Below are positions 57,351-64,000 of a stretch of DNA of 64,000 nucleotides, in pieces. Source of the stretch: Rhipicephalus microplus (taxonomy: Eukaryota > Arthropoda > Arachnida > Ixodida > Ixodidae); assembly GCF_043290135.1 (NCBI RefSeq), contig NC_134704.1:19547501-19611500 (forward strand), in the 5' to 3' direction. Numbering within the stretch: position 1 is the stretch's first letter; the number at the start of each line of letters is the position of its first letter. The position numbers and the translations under genes are program-made. The notes beneath the pieces are model-generated. The model searched no databases. It was not told the origin of the DNA and saw only the letters and a list, made by a program, of their open reading frames with translations.

Positions 57351-58265
57351 TGGGTATGTAAGGATGTGTGAATGTGTGTGTTTGTCTGAATCAGAGAGCA
57401 CAACAACTGATTATGAATATTACGAGGGGGGGGGGGTAGCACACTACTATCGGGTACAAAGGGTTAAGCGAAATGAACAAAATAAATAAACGCGGGGATT
57501 CTCTCACAGCAAACTTTTAGGAAATGCGAATTCGGAAGAGCCTTGCAGTGTCTTGTGGGAGTGAAGAAGGAGAGGGCGAAGAGAGTGCATGCCGGTTCGT
57601 GATGATGATAATTCTTTTTTTAGCACTAGCAGGCGCAAGGAAAACCTCAAACAGCTCCGCTTTGAAAAAAAATAAAAATAAGCTCAATGTAGGTGAGTTA
57701 GTATAGTACAATAGATTGGAAAGGGCGTTAGATTGATTAAATGTAAGAAAGGAAGTTAGAACTACTTTTAACTCACACGCCCCAAATTGTTAAGCTAGTG
57801 TATTATAGTGTTAATTGATGACAGTGGTAAAGTAGCAGGTATACTGTTAAATTAGTGCATTCTATCAGCGTACTCATGATGAGGTATCATAGCGACCCTG
57901 AAGCGTGTGTCTGGGCGTGTGCGCGTGTATCATGAGACCACGACGAAACACCTCCTTTTCCACACTTCCCCCTCAATGCTTGGCTATTACGACTTCCGCT
58001 GCGCACGTGATGACTGTTCCTCGTTGCTTGAGAACGTGTACATTCCTCTCGTTTGCATACCGCGTAAATCGAAGTATCCACTTTCGCAAAGCAATTTCCG
58101 CTGTCCTCATCCGGCTGGAAAGAGGATTTAACTCTGATGCACCTGATGATATTGTAATTCCTCTGCAGCGTATACAACGCGCAAAGTCAGCTGGCGATGC
58201 ACTTAAGGAAACATTTGTCAATTTTTCATTTGTGGTTCAGCCGATTTTATCAAGTATATTTCATT
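57351..58265. other. No gene recognised
   Basis: Open frames at 57905-58351 (plus) and 57887-58177 (minus) overlap. I recognise neither. Confidence 0.3.
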
Positions 58266-58269
58266 TTTT

Positions 58270-58400
58270 CCAGTGTACAGTACCTAATATAAATCCCCTA
58301 TCCCCTTTCCCACACAGAGTAGCGAATCAGCCTTTTGCATATGCCGGCTGAACTTCCCTGTTTTTCAACGTAGAGTTCTTTCTCTCTCACTCTCCGAGGC
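58270..58400 (+). repeat. Diverged LINE/SINE 3'-tail fragment
   Basis: CCCCTATCCCCTTTCCC, then AGAGTAGCGAATCAG, GCCGGCTGAACTTCCCTG and a CT-rich run follow the order of the tail after the minus-strand LINE at 28100-27900, with substantial divergence. Confidence 0.4.
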
Positions 58401-58404
58401 TCAA

Positions 58405-61400
58405 AGCTCATGCGTACGTAATGACCTTTATCTATCCAGGATCCAGTAGTGGGGCGGTGCTTGGAATAGGGCAGCTTCTACTTCTTTATCGTGTTTCCTT
58501 TTTTTTATGTTTTCTTCCTGACTTCTCGAGCATGATTTTTAAGTGCGCCCACATTTTACTTACAGGTCATACGCCTTACGTTTCCCGAGAAAATTAGACG
58601 AAGCAAACCACCGGGAAGGAAAAGGCGGAGGAGAAAAGACGTCACATTTTCAACATTTCTTCAGGCAAAGACACACCACCAAAAACATTCTGCTGAGTCG
58701 GCCTTGCAGCTTCCCTCTTAACCAATTACGGTTTAAACGTTTGAAGTGCAGTGTTCACTTATTCGCAGATTCGAACACTTTATTCAAGTACATTAACGTT
58801 GTTACCACTTCTCCAGCTCTTCATTAAATTTTTCTCACTTTAACAATAAATCCAGGCGTTTATATTTTTTTAGTTGAACGCCGTTTCCCGTAAATCTCCA
58901 TGTTCTATAAGAGATATACAATGATCAATAACTCATCCCGATCAGCTTAAGCTGTCGTTATATTTTCTGCGAATACAGAATGAGCCCGCTATTAATTATT
59001 ACGATGATCCTAGTATATTCATGATTGCTCTCGTTGTTATTGCAAATTGAATTGCCTGTTGGTTGTTTGTTACTCCTAGCAACCAAAGCACCAACCCCTA
59101 TTTTCTTAATATTTTAATCCGTGGTAGCTAACATAATTGTCCACTCATTGAGGTAGACAAACTTTTTCGAGGTAAAAGTAAACAACAGCGGTTTCCTATG
59201 ACCTCGTGCACCTGTGTACGGAACCTCGTCGAAAGCCCGCCAAAGACCAGCTCACATGCATATATATACACTGAGCAGAAACAAGCACTTTTCGCTTCGT
59301 CGCAGTGTTCAGGCGCACGTGCTCAACTACATATCCCACTGAGTGGTATGCGGTACACAAGAGGCTCCCAAGGAAACCAGCCTTAAGTTTGCGCCTATAA
59401 CAGGACCAAACACACGGAGCGCCATTCTCAACGCTGTTCAAACAACGCCCAAGCCGCACGCCCCTCTTATCTCCTGTTTGCCATCTTCCCAGCTGGTCAT
59501 AATCTTCTCGTGCATTCACAACACAAACATGGCTTCTTACACCGCGAGAAAGCCGGGATGCCCCCTCAGAAAAAACTAAAAACATACGCTTCATACCGCA
59601 ATAAAGTGAAACCATAAATGTATGTAATGTACGGGAAAAACCAACGCCACAACGCCCAATTACAAGGCACGCAACAAACGTGCCGCGGACTTTCATTCAG
59701 TCGCCCTTTTCACCTCACGAATGTTCTTATTTTTTTCACCTCTCTTTCCAGATTCTACGTTCTCAAATTCACGTTACAATATGCCATCAAGGGCGAACCT
59801 GCAACCCCCTAACCACATCGGCACAATCTCGAAGCCCCAGTGGCATCACAGACACGAACAGAGAGGAGGGCTTTTTTTTTTTACCGCCAAATTGTAAGGT
59901 TGCAACGCAATGTGCACTACTGCCGAAAGCAAGACCGCGCACCGACGTTGTCGAACACATAAACCCCGAAACTGAATCTCCGCCCCCGCACCGCCGCCGT
60001 AGGAAACCACAAACGCCGTACGTGTATACTTTGTCCGTATATGCGTGCGTGAACATTCGCCAAACACCGCATTTTCCACCAAAAGAAAATTGCTGTCCCG
60101 TGAAAGAAGAGATGAAAAGGGGAGTTGCGCTTGGAGAAACAGCGAGAAACCGGGAAAAGCGGTCACTGTTTGTTCTTCGCTGTGACCTCCACTCGCAATG
60201 GCTAAATGGAGGTTTTGAAGCAAGGGCCACCGCTGTTGGCAAGGTAGGATGAGGCGAGTAATGAGAGAGGGGGTGGATGGGAGCAGACAGCTAGTGACCC
60301 GACCTTAGGCGACCCCGACAGAAGTGTAGCGGCAGACACCGCGGTATGGTAGTGGGAGGAAGGCAAGCGATGGGGGGTGGGGGGGATACTACAGAGCACG
60401 CTTTGCATCCATGCCCTCTTGTGGGTGTCACTTTGACACAATAGCGAAGCTATATACGCAGCAGCACAACTTGCTCGGCAAACAATCGCAGCCTCTGTTT
60501 CACGGGAAAGCACCGCCTCCTCCGCCGTGTTATACGGTCAGCCTCGTGAACAACTAAAGAAACAACCAGGAAAAAGGTTACAGGGAAGGAATAAGAAAAA
60601 AGCTTAGCGTGTGTGGAAGAGAGAATGGAGCTCGGAATGGCTTCACACGTCGATGTGTGCTTATGCACACCTTACAGCTCGGCCGCTCTGCTACACGAAG
60701 AAAAGATAAGAGGGAATGAACCTAGCGAGGGGCCGTCCATTTCCTATTCGCATTTCCCCTAGCGCCTTCAGTGGCCCGCGAACGTTACGCAAGCTGCGGG
60801 CGGGCGAATGGACAAAACACGCTCGGACTTGTTCCCTCTTCTTTCCCACGAGGCATCGTGTCCGTGGCTCGCGGTTAAGGATTCACATACATGACGACGC
60901 GTCTGTGCGTCGGAGCACATCGCCTCGCGTTGCGTCGACCCAACAGCGCTGCCGTGGCAGCCTCCGGGACAAGCCTGGCGCTTATAATACGTTGTACACA
61001 CCATGATGCCCTCGTGGTCCCCGCCGGTGGCACGGCGACCGTTGGCGGCGAAGCATCGGCACGGCGAGTGGCCGCGGAAAGGGAGGAGCGCGGTCCGCAT
61101 TCACGCACGCTCGCCAAAGAAGGCAGATCCACATCGCACCAGCCCGCGTGACCCGGCGGGGTCAGGGGTCGAGCCCTGGCGTGGGCGGGAGCCGGTCCGG
61201 TCGGGTCCAGCCGCAGAGCCGCAGATGTAACCATTACGATGGTCCATTGTCGAACGGCTCGCAGTGGGCCCGCCGTGGAACCTTTCTTTTTTTTTTGTTG
61301 TTGTTATTCTTTGCCCTAACAAGCGTATCGCAGATCAGCGGCGGATGCCTTGTGTCGAGCACGACGGTCTTCGGGAAATGCTGGCCAGTGCCGGCGCACA

Positions 61401-63920
61401 GCGGTGAGCCCTTCTGCGTCACGACTGCGGCTCAAGGTGCGCAGCGGATGCCCTTTCGCTCTCGCCCTTTTCAATCCGCTGCTGCTGAGGAAGCGAACGA
61501 CCGACCCGACGTGGCGGCGGCCAACACGCTCAAGGCAAGACGGGAAGGAGAAGCCACGACGCCTGTCTACGGCCGACGTCCACAGCCGAACGCGGCAGCG
61601 GGGGCGGATGGGCGCTCGCCGGGCTTCAAGGGTGTGCGTGATGTGGCTGCCCTCCGGCGGGCCGAGCGAAACCGCAGTGCTTGCCCGGGCAGCTTCCTTT
61701 GCCAAACCCAGCTGGCCAAGAGTGCCGCTCAGATGAGCGAGCGGACGAAAAAGAGCGGGTGGGGTCGAGGTGTACACCACTCTGCTCCTCTTGTAGGCGC
61801 TTCTGCAGTCGATCCGTATACCAATAGCCGACAGTGCAGAGACGCGACAATGGCAGCAGACAAAGCAACCTTAGCGGTGCAGTGAAGCGTCATTGACGTT
61901 TTAAGTGGGCGTAGCCACGGGAGGTGGAGTAGGGGGGGAGGGGGGGGGGTGTCAGAACACCCACCAGAATTTTTCGAGCGGTGCTACAATCCCTCCCTAC
62001 CCCACCTTTTTCTTGTTTTTTGTGTAGATATTTTCGCCAATAAAACATCAAGGCATTCATCTTAAGCAAAATATTGCTACTAATAATTATTATTTTGGGT
62101 GTAGGTTCTCTGTTTTTTGCTTTTTTTTGCGGCGAAGTATAACACCACCGGAAAAATATTTCTGCAGCTGCACACATGACGTTTTACGCTGTACAGTTTT
62201 GAGCTCACAGGAAAAAAAAAAAAGGATTGCACTTTTTGGAGCATAACAGTATACGTCGTAAGGTGTCGAACGTAGAGATCAAGAAGGCCGCACTGGTTGA
62301 ATGTGCTCCGATCTTATGAGCCATCGATGGAGTTCCCAAACTATGCATTTTCCACTGCTATCTATATAGAGCCCGAGTAACACAGAACCAGTCTGCCCGA
62401 AACAAACCAGTGCGCTCTCCAGTAAATGATGGCGCATTCAGCCACTGTGCCGCGGCTGATATTCCACCGTGTGTAAAGCCACCAGACTTTTTAAAATCTT
62501 TGTTCCTATTTCTTGTTTTAACTTTTTTTCTCGCTATTAAGCGTTCAAGGATAACCATGCACCCCACTCTTCAACCATGTTTATGCACGCATCATGTCCT
62601 ATTTAGGTGGAGTATAATGGTAGGTCAGGCTACCTGTATCGCGGTTGCGATGAAATGGCCGCAGTCAATGCATATGGATAGGTGAGGAAGGGCTAAAACG
62701 CATACCTATGCAAAGGCAGTTACACCGTGCTATTTATCGAATCTCTTTTAATGGCCTGTGCGTAGTATGTTTACGCTTGATATAAGCAGCAAGCACACAC
62801 ACACAAAAGTAACCAGGCCGTATAACCAGCCCCTGAATTACCGCGATTCATTGCTCTGACATCCGCTGCAAGTTTCCTATGCGCTTGCATGCAAAAGCTT
62901 GCTATTAATTTTCTCTTGGCGTGGTTATTGTCGCAGTGATATGATGAAATAGTGTTATTGTGTTGTCGGTTTTCTCACCAGGCGTTGTACGCTCGCAGAA
63001 AATTATCCCCAAGGAAATTGGTTAAGAATAGACTAGGCTAAGAAAAAAAAAGGCAGCTATATGCACTATAAAGGGGTACGAAGACTGAGGAAGCAGTGGA
63101 GCTGGCGTTGCCCTCTTCTTTTTCCTTCTCCGCAACCTCACATTTTTTTTTCCCACATTTTGCTATACTACACAATACTATGCTATGCTTTATCTTCCCC
63201 CCTTCTCCTTTTCATCCCCCTCACCCTCACTTTCCTTTGAACCCCTTGCTGTATACCATACATCGCTGTAAGCTTGCTCTTGTTTCTTTCGTATCTGGTG
63301 TGTGTTCCTTCCTTTCTCTATCTGTATTTCTTTTAATTTCTCTACTTCATCCCTTCCTTTCTTCGTCTTTCTATTCTTTGTTTTCTGTCAATGTCTTTTT
63401 CCCGCTGCCGTGGGCCCTCCAGGAAGAACGACATGTTCAAACGTCCCGTGCCATGTGACAAGCTTATTGCAAGCCGCGTACGGCCGCTGCTCTTTCCCTC
63501 TTAAAACATGGACACAGCCAGGTAAATGTCCGAATTCGTTCTTTGTGCTCGTTTTCTTGCCTCCTGTCTTATTTGTCTCTTTCCTCCATTTCTTCCTATT
63601 TCTCTATTCTCTATCTTTTTCTCCACTTCTCTCTGTACTCGGTCTCTCACCCATCAGGGTTATCGCATCCTACGCCGGACAAATCAGCGCATCCACATGT
63701 TCTGGAAACGAAGCAGAAGATTGGAGGAGAACGAAGAGAGCACGTTCCGGTTCAAGATGATAGTTTTCCAGTCACACCACGTGGCATAACGATAGGCTAA
63801 CAGCTCCTCTGTAAAATAAAACAAGAAGGTGACTGATCATTTGTTCTGTTGTTCAAACAGCCCGGTGTACAAGTGTGAGGATATAGATGTATTAATAAGA
63901 GAAGTCGCAATACAAAAAGG
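58405..63920. other. No gene recognised; CpG-rich island 60700-61880
   Basis: Bases 60700-61880 are the longest CpG-rich stretch of the window. Long frames on both strands there (for example 61148-61885, which begins at GTG) are chance frames or an undetected exon. A hydrophobic run in that frame comes from a T-homopolymer. Bases 63100-63250 share CTATGCTATGCT and CT-rich phrases with 14980-15160, suggesting another retroposon tail. Confidence 0.35.
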
Positions 63921-63921
63921 A

Positions 63922-64000
63922 CCCGCCACGGTGTTTTAGGCGTCATGGTGCTCAATTGCTGACTCGAGGTCGTGGTATCGAATCCCGACCCGTGTGCTTA
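63922..64000 (+). repeat. Ruka-like SINE, 5' part, cut by window end
   Basis: CCCGCCACGGTG, an A-box-like TTTTAGGCGTCATGGTGCTC and a B-box GTATCGAATCCCGACC follow the plus-strand order of the SINE head at 45130-45065. Moderately diverged; the body lies beyond the window. Confidence 0.8.

Noticed and set aside
59196..59696. 166-codon minus-strand frame starting at ATG
   Set aside because: No recognised motif and overlapping plus-strand frames; a single-exon orphan is possible but unsupported.
61148..61885. 245-codon frame with a hydrophobic N-terminal run that could look like a signal peptide
   Set aside because: It starts at GTG, the hydrophobic run comes from a T-homopolymer, and the DNA is CpG-rich with equally long opposite-strand frames.

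Overview
The window looks like repeat-rich, gene-poor intergenic or intronic DNA of a hard (ixodid) tick, most likely Rhipicephalus or a close relative. The reasons are several copies of a tRNA-derived SINE that matches what I remember of the tick family Ruka, I/R1-type and CR1/L2-like LINE remnants with tick-like 3' tails, degenerate GGAC tetranucleotide blocks, very long dinucleotide microsatellites, and no recognisable host coding exon in 64 kb. The species call rests on recalled repeat sequences, not on a search.

Layout. 1-4.4 kb: a CpG-rich stretch, a 430-bp GT microsatellite, then featureless DNA. 4.4-5.8 kb: a decayed CR1/L2-like LINE. 7.58-8.57 kb: a homogeneous 111-bp minisatellite, about 9 copies. 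9.5-15 kb: a tRNA-Gly-like SINE, a LINE tail with (AAAT)n, a CpG-rich island and a 0.7-kb composite repeat (minus strand). 15-34 kb: mostly unassigned DNA with microsatellites, short tandem duplications, LINE 3' ends, a hairpin and CpG-rich islands. 36.9-42.3 kb: one full-length Ty3/Gypsy LTR retrotransposon on the minus strand, with identical 187-bp LTRs and an ATAT target duplication, sitting inside a Ruka-like SINE. 43.3-45.4 kb: a cluster of a CR1/L2-like LINE whose reading frame carries an exact triplication of 225 bp, a SINE with a 15-bp target duplication, and an opposite-strand LINE remnant. 48.4-49.1 kb: an RNase H-bearing LINE 3' end. 50.8-51.8 kb: a second copy of the composite repeat, inverted relative to the first. 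53.9-57.4 kb: two long AT microsatellites, a hammerhead-like motif, a MITE-like element and a 146-bp near-perfect palindrome. The rest to 64 kb has no recognised gene and ends in the start of another SINE.

Functionally, the only intact substantial protein gene is the Gypsy gag. It ends in a canonical -1 frameshift heptamer (G GGA AAC) directly before its stop, leading into pol. Pol itself is broken by two frameshifts and one nonsense codon, so this copy cannot make its enzymes even though its LTRs look recent. Most long open frames in the window are microsatellite translations or chance frames in GC-rich DNA and are not annotated as genes.
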